In this document: positions 8,770 through 17,675 of the stretch, piece after piece
Layout of the letters: every line of letters begins with the position of its first letter
Position numbering within the stretch: the first letter of the stretch is position 1
From: an uncultured Verrucomicrobiota bacterium
GTDB lineage: Bacteria; Verrucomicrobiota; Kiritimatiellia; SS1-B-03-39; UBA6053
Assembly: GCA_937127435.1 (NCBI GenBank)
Contig: CAKZLZ010000083.1
Span: 1 to 37,783 of the forward strand
Direction: 5' to 3'
Length of the DNA: 37,783 nucleotides
Made by a program: the position numbers and the translations under genes
The notes under the pieces: generated by a model
Database searches by the model: none
Told to the model about the DNA's origin: nothing
What the model saw: only the letters and a program-made list of their open reading frames with translations

Positions 8770-9924
8770 TTAGTTGCTGCTACCGCCACCGGCCATTTGC
8801 CGTTGCAATTCCTTAATCGCAAAATGCGCTTTGGAGACATGGCCCACAAGTACCAGGGAATGATTTTGTACCGCACCGTATTCACTTCCATTCAATACCA
8901 TGGGACTGCCCATAGGTTTACAAGCACCCTCGAGCTCATTCACCACCCGGTTCATCACGCCCATAGAGTTGGTATCATTCAGAATACTTTCACAATCTTT
9001 GCGCATGGCCAACATCACATGATACATAACAAACAGGCCGCCACGCGCCTGATAAAATACATCATCCCGTTCCCGGAGGGTGGAAACCTCATTGGCTTTT
9101 TCCTCAATTGCCTGTTGATCTGCGTCTGCGGTTACTTCCAACCCTTCCGGAATCTCCTCCTGAAGCACAGAGGTGTCCAGGGTAACCGTGCCAATGTTAT
9201 TCTGTAAGTTGGTGGTGTAGGTTCCCAACATTTTCTGTTGGCGGCCAAGAAAATCGATCACTTGATCCTGGCGGATGGTGAAATATTTTCCGGGGGTCGT
9301 CGAACCGTTTATCATCTCCAAATAATCTTCTAAAAATCCAATGCCCTGCTTGTATTGACTCTCCGTCGACTGCAAAATCCAGCGCTTGTTGTTATAATTA
9401 AACCGGGCATCCGCCAGATTCAGTTCATCCAGTTCCCCTGACAGCGGACCCGAGCGGCTGAGCTCATAACGCAATCCCTGAACCACCACCCTCAACTGTA
9501 CGATCGCTCCCTGCTCCCAATTCCGCATATTATCAGGTATGCGGGTCATCGGCGACCAATCATTGGATTGATAGCCCCCGGGTTTTTCCAACAGAAGTTC
9601 TGCCAAATGAATAGTGGTTGCAACCGTGCGGTAACCGCGGGGCAAGGGCTCATCCAGTTCCCGGTGACCGGAGGCCACGGCTTTTTTACGTGCCACTTCC
9701 GTGACATTAAAAGTGCCGGGGATGCGTGCCCAATAAAGTGAAACTGCGGTACCTATAATAAACAAGCCACCAAGAATACGCAATGGGACCCGTAACGACT
9801 TGCGCCCGCCAGAAGAATCATCGCTTATGTCCCCATCGGATGATGGAGAAGCCTTTTCTTTTTTCACTTCCGGTTTCGGGGTTTCGTCAATGGGCTTAAA
9901 TTCGTCGTCTGCAAAATTGTTCAT
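8770..9924 (-). CDS. DUF2333 family membrane protein
   Basis: A 384-residue protein. An acidic, Lys/Pro/Ser-rich cytoplasmic N-terminus of about 45 residues is followed by one membrane segment (LGGLFIIGTAVSLYWA, about 50-66) and a large extracytoplasmic domain. The text GGYQSNDWSPMTRIPDNMRNWEQGAIVQLR and a later YYxL-like helical region match my memory of DUF2333, a family of uncharacterised inner-membrane proteins of Gram-negative bacteria. A clear AGGAAG lies seven bases before the ATG. It follows the serine acetyltransferase gene by 49 bases on the same strand and may be cotranscribed. Function unknown. Confidence 0.75.
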   Translation of the reverse strand: MNNFADDEFKPIDETPKPEVKKEKASPSSDGDISDDSSGGRKSLRVPLRILGGLFIIGTAVSLYWARIPGTFNVTEVARKKAVASGHRELDEPLPRGYRTVATTIHLAELLLEKPGGYQSNDWSPMTRIPDNMRNWEQGAIVQLRVVVQGLRYELSRSGPLSGELDELNLADARFNYNNKRWILQSTESQYKQGIGFLEDYLEMINGSTTPGKYFTIRQDQVIDFLGRQQKMLGTYTTNLQNNIGTVTLDTSVLQEEIPEGLEVTADADQQAIEEKANEVSTLRERDDVFYQARGGLFVMYHVMLAMRKDCESILNDTNSMGVMNRVVNELEGACKPMGSPMVLNGSEYGAVQNHSLVLVGHVSKAHFAIKELQRQMAGGGSSN

Positions 9925-9973
9925 GAATGCTTCCTAGTCAATAAAGGTGAAATTCGCAAGCCGAGGCTTCGTC

Positions 9974-10954
9974 CTACTTGTCAGTTTCTTTGCAGGCCTT
10001 TTTTCCTTTCTGGGCCTGAATTCTTAATTCGGGGTGCATTGCGGTCACAATACTGTTGGGTTGAACAGATTTATCCACGAAAACATTCGCCCCGATAATA
10101 CTGCCACAACCGATGCGGGTATCGCCGCCTAAAATGGTGCTGTTGGCATAGATAATCACATCATCATCCACTGTGGGATGCCGTTTGACGTGTTTTACCG
10201 GATGCCCATGCTCATCGAGAGAAAAACTTTTGGCCCCGAGGGTGACCCCCTGATAAATTTTCACCCGGTCACCGATTTCCGTGGTTTCCCCAATGACCAC
10301 ACCCGTGGCATGGTCGATAAAGAACCCATGACCGATTTTTGCACCCGGATGTACATCCACACCGGTTTTGGCATGGGTCCATTCACTCATGATTCGGGGA
10401 ACCACCGGCACATCCAACAAGTAAAGTTCATGCGCGAGCCGATGCGCGGAAATGGCCAACAATCCGGGATAGGCCAATTGCACTTCCGCATAGGTCAGGG
10501 CCGCAGGATCTCCATTGTAAGCCGCCCGGATGTCTTCAATCACAAATTTACGAATTGCGGGCAAGCGGCTGAAGAAAGCCTCCAACACCCGGTTGGACTC
10601 CTCATGCAAATCCGGTTTGTTGATTTTGCATCCTTCGGTCATCACCGCCCTCCCCACCCAACGGAAAGGAATACTCAATTCGATCTGGGGCCGTAAATGC
10701 TTCCAGGTATGACTTAAACGCCTCAACAAAAACACATTAAAGTCATCCAGGCCAATGCTGCCCGGCTTAATGCGTCCGGGTAACAATAAATCAATGAGCA
10801 TCTTCAGGGCGGACTCAACCTCACCCGGATCCGGATACTCTGAAAGCACATTTTCCGGCGCATCTTCGCAGGAATCACTGTACAAGGGCATCAGTTCATG
10901 CGCGGTGTCATAAAAAAATTGGGCGTATTTGTCTGGGTCTGAAGAATTTTTCAC
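9974..10954 (-). CDS. epsC: Serine O-acetyltransferase, EpsC/CysE type
   Basis: A 326-residue enzyme that acetylates L-serine with acetyl-CoA, the first step of cysteine synthesis. Residues about 165-300 carry the SATase signature: an LAHELYLLDVPVVPRIMSEW helix, then HPGAKIGHGFFIDHATGVVIGE and GVTLGAKSF within left-handed beta-helix hexapeptide repeats. The His-Ala-Thr-Gly segment belongs to the active site. The long N-terminal helical region (about 150 residues) is typical of the EpsC subfamily rather than short CysE. The start is GTG at 10954, with AGGG unusually close to it and a possible -10 box (GATAAT) only eight bases upstream. Confidence 0.92.
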   Translation of the reverse strand: MKNSSDPDKYAQFFYDTAHELMPLYSDSCEDAPENVLSEYPDPGEVESALKMLIDLLLPGRIKPGSIGLDDFNVFLLRRLSHTWKHLRPQIELSIPFRWVGRAVMTEGCKINKPDLHEESNRVLEAFFSRLPAIRKFVIEDIRAAYNGDPAALTYAEVQLAYPGLLAISAHRLAHELYLLDVPVVPRIMSEWTHAKTGVDVHPGAKIGHGFFIDHATGVVIGETTEIGDRVKIYQGVTLGAKSFSLDEHGHPVKHVKRHPTVDDDVIIYANSTILGGDTRIGCGSIIGANVFVDKSVQPNSIVTAMHPELRIQAQKGKKACKETDK

Positions 10955-10962
10955 GCCCTTAC

Positions 10963-10989
10963 ATTATCCCCGCTGTACGGAACTGTCCA
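10963..10989 (-). promoter_or_regulatory. Possible promoter of epsC, perhaps giving a leaderless transcript
   Basis: On the minus strand GATAAT lies at 10968-10963 and TGGACA at 10989-10984, five of six matches to TTGACA with a 15-base spacer. The -10 box ends eight bases before the GTG start, so transcription would begin at or right next to the start codon. The spacer is shorter than ideal. Confidence 0.3.
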
Positions 10990-11047
10990 CGAAAAGTTGA
11001 GAAAAGGATGACTTGCGAAATTCTGTCCGTTCAGGCAATACAATCTC

Positions 11048-11962
11048 ATGCCCACTTCCGATCTCAAACGCATACTCGTGCTGATCAATCCCAATTCCGG
11101 TTTAGGCCACTCCTTCCGTGTCCTGCTGGATACGTTTCAAGAGGTCTGGGACCGGGACGACCGGATTGTCTGGTATCAATTAAGTAAATCCAAAGAGGAC
11201 TCAGAACGGAAAGTCGCATATGCCATCAATCTGGGAGTGGATCTTATCATTGTGGTCGGCGGAGACGGTATGATCAATAGCATCGGCAGACTGCTGATGG
11301 ATACCGGCGTGACTTTGGCGGTAATTCCTACCGGCAGCGGAAATGGTTTTGCCCGCCACTTTGGCATCCCCCTGAGTCCGGAAAAGGCCATCCGTAGTTT
11401 GGCCGAAGGTGAAGCGATGGATATTGATGTGGGCACCGCAAACCAACGTCCCTTTTTTGTCACCTGCAGCCTGGCCTGGGACGCGGCGATTGTAAAAAGT
11501 TTTGAAAAATCTCCGGTGCGCGGCATTCTTCCCTATATTTTTGCCGCCACCTACGAACTCTTCGATTACAGCCCTGAAGTTTTTGAAATACAGGTCGATG
11601 CGGAAGAGGCGACCCGCGTGCAACACCCCATGCTGTTCACCATCGCCAACCTGACCCAATATGGCGGTGGCGCCCTGATCGCACCGCAAGCCACTGCAGA
11701 TGACGGGTACCTGTGGTTGACCTACGCCTTAAAAGCGGATGTTCCGAAACTGATTCCGCAATTACCCAAATTATTTGAAGGGAAAATACATCAGGTGCAG
11801 AATATCACTTCGAAGAAATTTAAAACCCTCAAGGTGATCCGCGAATCCGCCCAGCCTATTCAGGTGGATGGAGAGTTGATGCACACCGATCGGGAAGTGG
11901 AAATCACCATCAAACCGCAAGCCCTGAAGGTATTGGTTCCCAAAGGCCATAAAGGATCCTGA
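11048..11962 (+). CDS. Diacylglycerol/lipid kinase family protein (YegS/BmrU-like)
   Basis: A 304-residue protein of the DAGK catalytic-domain family. It begins with ILVLINPNSGLGHS near residue 10, followed by the nucleotide-binding GGDGMINSIGR (about 75) and IPTGSGNGFARHFG (about 98-111). The C-terminal half is the usual beta-sandwich, with IQVDGELM near 278. These proteins phosphorylate lipids such as diacylglycerol or phosphatidylglycerol with ATP; some members act on sphingoid bases, so the substrate cannot be read from sequence. It stands alone on the + strand and ends 46 bases before a hairpin that can serve as terminator on both strands. Confidence 0.9.
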   Translation: MPTSDLKRILVLINPNSGLGHSFRVLLDTFQEVWDRDDRIVWYQLSKSKEDSERKVAYAINLGVDLIIVVGGDGMINSIGRLLMDTGVTLAVIPTGSGNGFARHFGIPLSPEKAIRSLAEGEAMDIDVGTANQRPFFVTCSLAWDAAIVKSFEKSPVRGILPYIFAATYELFDYSPEVFEIQVDAEEATRVQHPMLFTIANLTQYGGGALIAPQATADDGYLWLTYALKADVPKLIPQLPKLFEGKIHQVQNITSKKFKTLKVIRESAQPIQVDGELMHTDREVEITIKPQALKVLVPKGHKGS

Positions 11963-12000
11963 ATCCCACCCCTCCTCTATCTCCCTTCTCCCATTTCCCA

Positions 12001-12041
12001 AAAAAAATAACCTGCAGACTTTTAGGTCTACAGGTTGTTTT
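12001..12041. terminator. Bidirectional rho-independent terminator
   Basis: A hairpin with arms 12009-12019 and 12026-12036 (AACCTG-C-AGAC against GTCT-A-CAGGTT, one mismatch, six-base loop). On the + strand it is followed by GTTTTCT and ends the lipid-kinase gene. On the minus strand it is followed by TATTTTTTT and ends the tRNA-Ala transcript. Confidence 0.8.
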
Positions 12042-12046
12042 CTAAA

Positions 12047-12122
12047 TGGTGGAGGATAACGGGATCGAACCGATGACCTCCTGCATGCCATGCAGGCGCT
12101 CTCCCAGCTGAGCTAATCCCCC
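12047..12122 (-). tRNA. tRNA-Ala, anticodon GGC
   Basis: The minus strand begins GGGGGATTAGCTCAGC and ends GTTATCCTCCACCA. The seven-base acceptor stem pairs with one G-T wobble. The D loop (AGCTCAGCTGGGAGAGC) and the T arm with GGTTCGATCC are canonical. The anticodon stem CCTGC/GCAGG encloses the loop ATGGCAT, giving anticodon GGC for alanine. The CCA end is encoded (12047-12049). Total length 76 bases with CCA. Confidence 0.97.
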
Positions 12123-12149
12123 TTTAAAATTGTGATGTCCGATTTCAGG

Positions 12150-12179
12150 ATTTAATCCTTCGAATCATGATCTCTTCAA
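12150..12179 (-). promoter_or_regulatory. Possible promoter of tRNA-Ala
   Basis: On the minus strand TTGAAG (12179-12174) and TTAAAT (12155-12150) are separated by 18 bases and lie about 28 bases upstream of the tRNA 5' end. Both boxes are partial matches, so this is a reasonable guess only. Confidence 0.35.
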
Positions 12180-12223
12180 AGAGAGGAGTTGCATAATCAT
12201 TTGAACTGCGATTGTCAACCGGA

Positions 12224-14941
12224 TCAGGGGGAAAATTTTAAATCACTTCCACTGATTTCCGGGGAGACCCAAACCCGGTGAATATGGGAATCACTCTTCA
12301 GCAGCCAACCATCACCCTCGCGGGAAAGAACCAGATCATTTACCCGGGTTCCATCGGCTGTAATTCCCCGCAGGGTTCCGACCTGCTTAATTTTCAAGAC
12401 CTTCCCTGAAATCCAGGCTTCTCCATGCCAATCATCAATATCCAGCCTCATTTCACCATCGTCCATCTCTTGAATCTGCAGAGATCCCCGCAATTGCATC
12501 CCCAGCTCATTCAGCTCCCCCCCCCGGCTGGAGACCCAGGTCTGCCCATCCCCCTTCAACAGGGTGCTTCCCGGCTCTCCGGGCTGCCCCGGCAAATTCA
12601 CCACCAACAGCTCATTTCCCCGCACCACAAACCCGAAAGGTGGCAACGCGAACTCGCGTCCGTCTACCCGCACCTTCCAGGGGTCAAACAGATCACCATT
12701 CACCCATATTTCAGTAAATGAATCCAGGCGGAGGTACAAACGACTGTCCTGCAGGATTCCCGCAGCCACGGCCTCACCCGCATCTAAAAATTTATTGCCG
12801 CTCCAGTAGGCAATCCGTTCCACTTTAGCGGAGGCAAAATGCTTTTGTAACAGCGACTGTATTCGCCGGGCTTTTATTTGAAGATCCGCCCTGCCCACTT
12901 CCGGACTTCTGCCGATGGCACCATAAGCCACCTGCAGCGCCAACAAGCGATCCAACAACACTTCTTCATCCACACCTTGATCCGATGGCAACCGGAAGTC
13001 ACTCAAATCTCCCAAACCAATCATTTGGGAGATGGGGTGTACATTATACCAGGCAAAATGGGGCATGAGAGGATGCAATTCCTGTAAGCCCAGCGGAAAA
13101 TCAGGTATCACGGCCGAGACCAGCCCGCTCCAAAACCATTCAGCCCCTCCTTCGCTCAAAACAGGGCCGCCCCATTCGGCTTCCACCTGTTGCAATAAAG
13201 CACCCGTCTCTGCCAGGGTCTGGGTGAAACTCCCCCCTCCTACACTTCTCACATCATAATCCAGAAATCTCCACGGGGGATATTTTCCCACCGCCGGTAC
13301 CATTAAAACGCGTTCGGGATTTTTTGATCTGAAGTCTGATAATTTTTTGAGAGGCGTCTCCTCAAACAGTCCGGATTTTATCAGGTATCCTTCCACAGGA
13401 TGCTCACGCCAGTCCCCTTGCGGACTGCGGGCCAACAACCGGTCCTGCCACGCTTCCTCCAGTGGCCGGATGGCCAGTAGATTCAAAGGCGGGGACACGT
13501 TCGATTCTCCGGATTGTTCCAATTCGAGATCCATCCGGTACATCGCCTTGGGCATTGCAGGAGACGGAAGAACTTCCTGCAACCGGTCGGATACCGTAAA
13601 ATAGATCCGCTCCCTGAACATCGTACGGGTACCCCTCCACTGCGGCTCATAAATCATTTTCCCCAAAGCAATACTTTGTGGGCCCAGGGGATCTACGGTC
13701 TCTTGATAGTGACTGGATAAGGACGACCACCAATCCGGAAAACAACTCACAATAAAGGCATTCCCCTCATCCTTGAACGCAAAAACCGGCCAACGTTGAT
13801 TCTCCTGTATTCTAAACAGTGGCAGGGTTAGGGTTTGGGGTATTGAGCCGTCTTCCCGGGAAATCTCTCCCAAATTCAGTTCCTTTACATTCTCCAACAG
13901 AGAATTCATATCCACCTGCAAGGTTTTACCGTGCAAGGAGAATTCAAACTGGAGTCCCTGGGTATATTGGAACATCAACCTGTCCCCATTCATGCGTGCA
14001 AACCGCAATTGTGGCAGCCCCTCCTCCGTCATCACGCCTGCGCTCTGCCAAAGAGCAGGATATTCTTTTTCATTCACCCTCACCGTCACCGCGGGCATCC
14101 CGGGTTGCGGCTGAATCTGGTAAGCCAGCTTTATCTCTTTGCTCTCGAAGTGGAAAACATATCCCGAATCTCCCATCCGCTCCAAAGAAGTGATCGACTT
14201 TCCTGAACGCGTTTGCGGTCGAAAAGCATTCGGACCAATGGGAAAGTTTAAGGTGACAGAGTTTTTACGCTTGGGTGCAAAGACCGGTGCATAGTCAAAA
14301 GGCCGGACGTAATGAACGGTCTGGGGAATGCTGCTCAGAACTTCCTGGTAAATTGACAACGAATCCAAATACAAATTCTGGGTACCGCCCAGGGTTGCGG
14401 GGAGATCCCAAATCAAGGCTTCCACCTGAACAGGTGTGGGAATTTTTTCCTGAATCCGGTAATGCAACATCTGCATTTCTGAAGAGGGAGAATAAGGGAG
14501 AATCCATTCTCCGGCTTTCCCGGTCGCATCCCGGTATTTCAGCCGGATCTGACAGTCATTTCTTAAACCCGCCTCTCCATCATGCCGGATCCACAGAAGA
14601 ACCGTATCAAACTGAGATTGAATCTCCCAAGGTTCCCCGGGAGTGAGGGTAACGGTTCTGGGTCCGGGCAAATTCGGCGTAAATGAAATGAGAGCTGACG
14701 CCCGTCCCCAAAGAACCTGACTCAACTCCTTTTTCAGTTCAACCGTGCCCGCATCGGAAGTCACTTCCCAGTGGGCCAGCCGTTCAAAGTCAGAAACCGG
14801 GAGCCCCCGCCGGGGCAACTGTGGCTGTACATGCAATTGGGGCACCTGCTCAGGAGGAGGAGGCTCATCCTTGGCTGTGCGGCAGGATGAGGTCAGCAAA
14901 AGCATCAAGCCCAATATCAAAATAGAAATACTGCGGAGCAT
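12224..14941 (-). CDS. Large lipoprotein of unknown function
   Basis: A 905-residue exported protein. A hydrophobic signal ends in L-T-S-S-C (Cys20), a lipobox, and is followed by a proline-rich linker (EPPPPEQ). Residues about 45-200 resemble a carbohydrate-binding-type beta-sandwich. The middle contains a second beta-rich region. Residues about 500-720 have aromatic-rich segments such as GGPVLSEGGAEWFWSG and MPHFAWYNVHPISQ that would suit a glycosidase-like TIM barrel, and the end is again beta-rich. I do not recognise a named family, and the glycosidase idea is inference from composition. It follows the GtrA-family gene by 18 bases in the same operon. A surface polysaccharide role would fit but is unproven. 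Confidence 0.7.
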   Translation of the reverse strand: MLRSISILILGLMLLLTSSCRTAKDEPPPPEQVPQLHVQPQLPRRGLPVSDFERLAHWEVTSDAGTVELKKELSQVLWGRASALISFTPNLPGPRTVTLTPGEPWEIQSQFDTVLLWIRHDGEAGLRNDCQIRLKYRDATGKAGEWILPYSPSSEMQMLHYRIQEKIPTPVQVEALIWDLPATLGGTQNLYLDSLSIYQEVLSSIPQTVHYVRPFDYAPVFAPKRKNSVTLNFPIGPNAFRPQTRSGKSITSLERMGDSGYVFHFESKEIKLAYQIQPQPGMPAVTVRVNEKEYPALWQSAGVMTEEGLPQLRFARMNGDRLMFQYTQGLQFEFSLHGKTLQVDMNSLLENVKELNLGEISREDGSIPQTLTLPLFRIQENQRWPVFAFKDEGNAFIVSCFPDWWSSLSSHYQETVDPLGPQSIALGKMIYEPQWRGTRTMFRERIYFTVSDRLQEVLPSPAMPKAMYRMDLELEQSGESNVSPPLNLLAIRPLEEAWQDRLLARSPQGDWREHPVEGYLIKSGLFEETPLKKLSDFRSKNPERVLMVPAVGKYPPWRFLDYDVRSVGGGSFTQTLAETGALLQQVEAEWGGPVLSEGGAEWFWSGLVSAVIPDFPLGLQELHPLMPHFAWYNVHPISQMIGLGDLSDFRLPSDQGVDEEVLLDRLLALQVAYGAIGRSPEVGRADLQIKARRIQSLLQKHFASAKVERIAYWSGNKFLDAGEAVAAGILQDSRLYLRLDSFTEIWVNGDLFDPWKVRVDGREFALPPFGFVVRGNELLVVNLPGQPGEPGSTLLKGDGQTWVSSRGGELNELGMQLRGSLQIQEMDDGEMRLDIDDWHGEAWISGKVLKIKQVGTLRGITADGTRVNDLVLSREGDGWLLKSDSHIHRVWVSPEISGSDLKFSP

Positions 14942-14959
14942 GATCCTATCTAAACAGGG

Positions 14960-15514
14960 CTATTTTTGGAAAACCAGAAATTTCCGGCAAAGGTAGTTAA
15001 TCAAAATGGCAAAGACCACATCGCTGATCTTGGCCAGATATTCATTTATGCCAAAACTTCCCACCATCACACTGGCAATCGCAGTCCCCAGAAGGAAGGA
15101 GAGCAAAGAAACAGAAAAGAAGAGCAGGATTTCCACATGCCGGGAGTGCCTGCCACTCTGAAAAACCCACTTAAAATTGAGGATGTAGGCCACCACATTC
15201 GATGCCAGAAACGCAACCGTATTGGCTTTTATGTAAGACAACACCTGGGGATCCGACCCCATTTTACGTACCCAATCCGCCATTCCCGATACGCCGCCGG
15301 TCAAAGGCTCCAAGTCCGCAACCGCATCCGCGGGCATCGGAAAGATCCACTGAATACAGATCCAGAATGCGAGAATATTGGTTCCCATGGCGGCCACCCC
15401 TGCAATGCCATAACGGATAAACTGCAGGAGGGGATGCTGTTCACGCGAAAGGATGGCGTATAGCCATCCTTTCAAATCCCACAAACGGGGTAAACCGGCA
15501 AAATCCAACCGCAT
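14960..15514 (-). CDS. GtrA-family membrane protein
   Basis: A 184-residue protein with four predicted membrane segments: FIRYGIAGVAAMGTNILAFWI (about 32-53), ANTVAFLASNVVAYILNFKWVF (about 100-121), LLFFSVSLLSFLLGTAIAS and VVFAILINYLCRKFLVF at the end. The FxRYGxxG start, the N-F-K-W-V-F motif and the C-terminal N-Y-x-x-R-K-F-x-V-F are GtrA signatures. GtrA proteins are implicated in moving undecaprenyl-phosphate-linked sugars across the inner membrane or otherwise aiding envelope glycosylation. The start codon lies four bases after the GreA-like stop, so the genes are probably coupled. The loop between helices 1 and 2 is longer than usual. Confidence 0.85.
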   Translation of the reverse strand: MRLDFAGLPRLWDLKGWLYAILSREQHPLLQFIRYGIAGVAAMGTNILAFWICIQWIFPMPADAVADLEPLTGGVSGMADWVRKMGSDPQVLSYIKANTVAFLASNVVAYILNFKWVFQSGRHSRHVEILLFFSVSLLSFLLGTAIASVMVGSFGINEYLAKISDVVFAILINYLCRKFLVFQK

Positions 15515-15518
15515 GGGA

Positions 15519-17675
15519 TCAGCCGGATACTTCTTCGGTTACCCAGCTGAGAATATCCGCATCCAGTGGTTTCACCGAAACAATGGTGGCTAAACGGGTG
15601 CCGGATTCAGAAGGTACCTCAACCGAGTCCCCTTCCTTGTTTCCATCCAGCGCTTTCGCCATAGCTGAACCAATCGCAATGATGTTGCGTTCGGGTACAG
15701 AATCCCACTCACCCAACAAGTGATAAGTGGCTTCTTCATCGCCTTCAGCGAATCGAATGTGAACCGTGGTCGCAATCCCGGCTTCGTCGGAAGGAAAGTC
15801 AGAAAAGTCGGAAGCTTTCACCACCCGCAATTGATTTTCAATTTCCGCACGGCGTCCCATCAACACCCGCTGGGTATCTTTGGCCGCTTTGTACTCAAAG
15901 TTTTCACGCAAATCACCATATTCACGGGCAACCGCAATTTCTTTGGTGTTTTCCGGAATATCTTTTTGGATGAGTTTCTGCAACTGGGCTTCCTTCTCAC
16001 GGTAACTGCGAATGGAACTCACCCGTGGACGTTCAGCCAATTCAACTGCCTGATCATCGGTTTTACCGGAAACAATATCACTGACAGAAGGTTCCAGCTT
16101 CACAATTTGACCCAGCACGGATGCTTTGTCCAACTGTTCCCAGGCCGTACTGTCTTTCACACCCTGGGTAAAGGCACGGCGCTGACGTTCATCCATACTG
16201 GACAAAACTTCTTTCAGCCATACGGGCTTCCGGAATACTTCACGCAACTGATTGCGCACCCGCAAACGGTTACCGGTGTAGTCACGGTTGATCACTTTCA
16301 GCACCCGGGCAACCAGGTCAGGCGTGTTACCATAATTCCATTCAGAAATCTTTTTGTTGTTCTGGGAAAGCCAGAACATTACGTCCACCTCGGCAGACCA
16401 CTGATTCCATACTTCACGTAAGGAGCTTGCAACCCGGTCTTCCCTTTCCTGTTCAATCAACAGGCTGATCGCTTCATTCAAAGCGGAGTACTCCAGTTGT
16501 GGCAATACCGTGATCAGTACTTCCGCAGCCGCTTCAGGATCCGCTTTAGAAAGGGCGGCAAAGAAGGCTTTGGTTAAATTGGCCGAAAGCATTTCCACCG
16601 TGGTCAACAAACCATCGGGGGTTTTTGCAGTGGCAAGGAAGGTGGAGAGATCAATTTCTTCCGGAGAAATATCCAAACGACTGGCAATCAACCAGCAGCG
16701 TACCAGGTAATCATAATGACGCCCTCTGGCACCAATGACCACAAAGCGCAAGCGGTCCACCACAATTTTGCGGGCCGCTTCGTCTAATTCAGGAACCCCG
16801 GTGACCAGACATTCTTCCAAATCATTCAAAATCGCTTCCATGTTCCGCAACTCACCTAAGTTCCAGAACCAATTGCCATCGTAAGATTTTTCAGTGTCCA
16901 ACAGTTCGAGCGGCTCGGAACGCTTGCTCGGGATGACAACCAAGGCATCTTTTTTCAGTTCTTTACGGGCATTGGCCCAAAAGGTTTTCCATTTTGCATC
17001 GGGGAAAATATCCGGCACCAATATGGACTGTAATTGCGGGGCGGCGGTGGGACCGAAACTCCGCAAGGCAATGCGAACCACTTCGGCGGGATTGCTTTTG
17101 ACCAAATCTTCCATTTTTTCAGGGGTCAAATAACGGCGGGCATACAAATGGTTTTCATCAATACGAACCATTTTTTCCGCGGCAAAACTCAATTCCAACT
17201 CATGGTTGGGCTTTTCAGTGAAATCGACAACCACCCGGCGGTCTTCAAGACGGACTTCCTTCACCGTTCCGAAGCCGAAGTTTTTCATGAACACATAGTC
17301 CCCGGCCTGCAGCGCCGACAACATTTCCAGTCGGCGTAAAGCTTCTTTCGCTTTCAATCGGGGGTTTTCCATGCCGGAAAGTTCCAGTAACAGGATCTGC
17401 ATGGGATCTTCCGCAAAGGCTTTGCTTAAATCGCGCTGTACGGTTTTGCGCCAACTGCGATCGCTGCTGTACCAATCAGCCATTACCTGATATAAACTGA
17501 CCAATTGCGCATAAGCACCCTTTTCAACCAGTTGTAGACGGATAAGTTTTACGTGAGATTCCGCAGTTTCGGGGTCCTCGCGAAAAAGAGCCGTCAAACT
17601 CCCTAAAATCGGGGTGAGGTCTGGCGGGTTATTTTCAAGACACTCTAACATCAATACTTCACTAAATTCGCTCAT
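15519..17675 (-). CDS. GreA-like transcription elongation factor domain protein, giant form
   Basis: A 718-residue protein of which only the last 150 or so residues resemble GreA. The coiled-coil tip motif REYGDLRENFEYKAAKD carries Asp588 and Glu591, the equivalents of the two acidic residues that GreA inserts into the RNA polymerase channel to promote cleavage of backtracked RNA. A FKBP-like C-terminal domain follows (about 640-715). The N-terminal 540 residues are mostly helical with a small beta domain near 130-175 (LQAGDYVFMKNFGFGTVKEVRL, resembling a CarD/Tudor-like fold). Normal GreA is about 158 residues. Giant forms are, as I recall, typical of Verrucomicrobia-related bacteria. It heads the operon with gtrA and the 905-residue lipoprotein. 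Confidence 0.82.
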   Translation of the reverse strand: MSEFSEVLMLECLENNPPDLTPILGSLTALFREDPETAESHVKLIRLQLVEKGAYAQLVSLYQVMADWYSSDRSWRKTVQRDLSKAFAEDPMQILLLELSGMENPRLKAKEALRRLEMLSALQAGDYVFMKNFGFGTVKEVRLEDRRVVVDFTEKPNHELELSFAAEKMVRIDENHLYARRYLTPEKMEDLVKSNPAEVVRIALRSFGPTAAPQLQSILVPDIFPDAKWKTFWANARKELKKDALVVIPSKRSEPLELLDTEKSYDGNWFWNLGELRNMEAILNDLEECLVTGVPELDEAARKIVVDRLRFVVIGARGRHYDYLVRCWLIASRLDISPEEIDLSTFLATAKTPDGLLTTVEMLSANLTKAFFAALSKADPEAAAEVLITVLPQLEYSALNEAISLLIEQEREDRVASSLREVWNQWSAEVDVMFWLSQNNKKISEWNYGNTPDLVARVLKVINRDYTGNRLRVRNQLREVFRKPVWLKEVLSSMDERQRRAFTQGVKDSTAWEQLDKASVLGQIVKLEPSVSDIVSGKTDDQAVELAERPRVSSIRSYREKEAQLQKLIQKDIPENTKEIAVAREYGDLRENFEYKAAKDTQRVLMGRRAEIENQLRVVKASDFSDFPSDEAGIATTVHIRFAEGDEEATYHLLGEWDSVPERNIIAIGSAMAKALDGNKEGDSVEVPSESGTRLATIVSVKPLDADILSWVTEEVSG

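Noticed and set aside
15720..16421. A 233-codon open frame opposite the GreA-like gene
   Set aside because: Its composition (rich in Phe, His, Gln) is that of an antisense shadow; no family is recognised.
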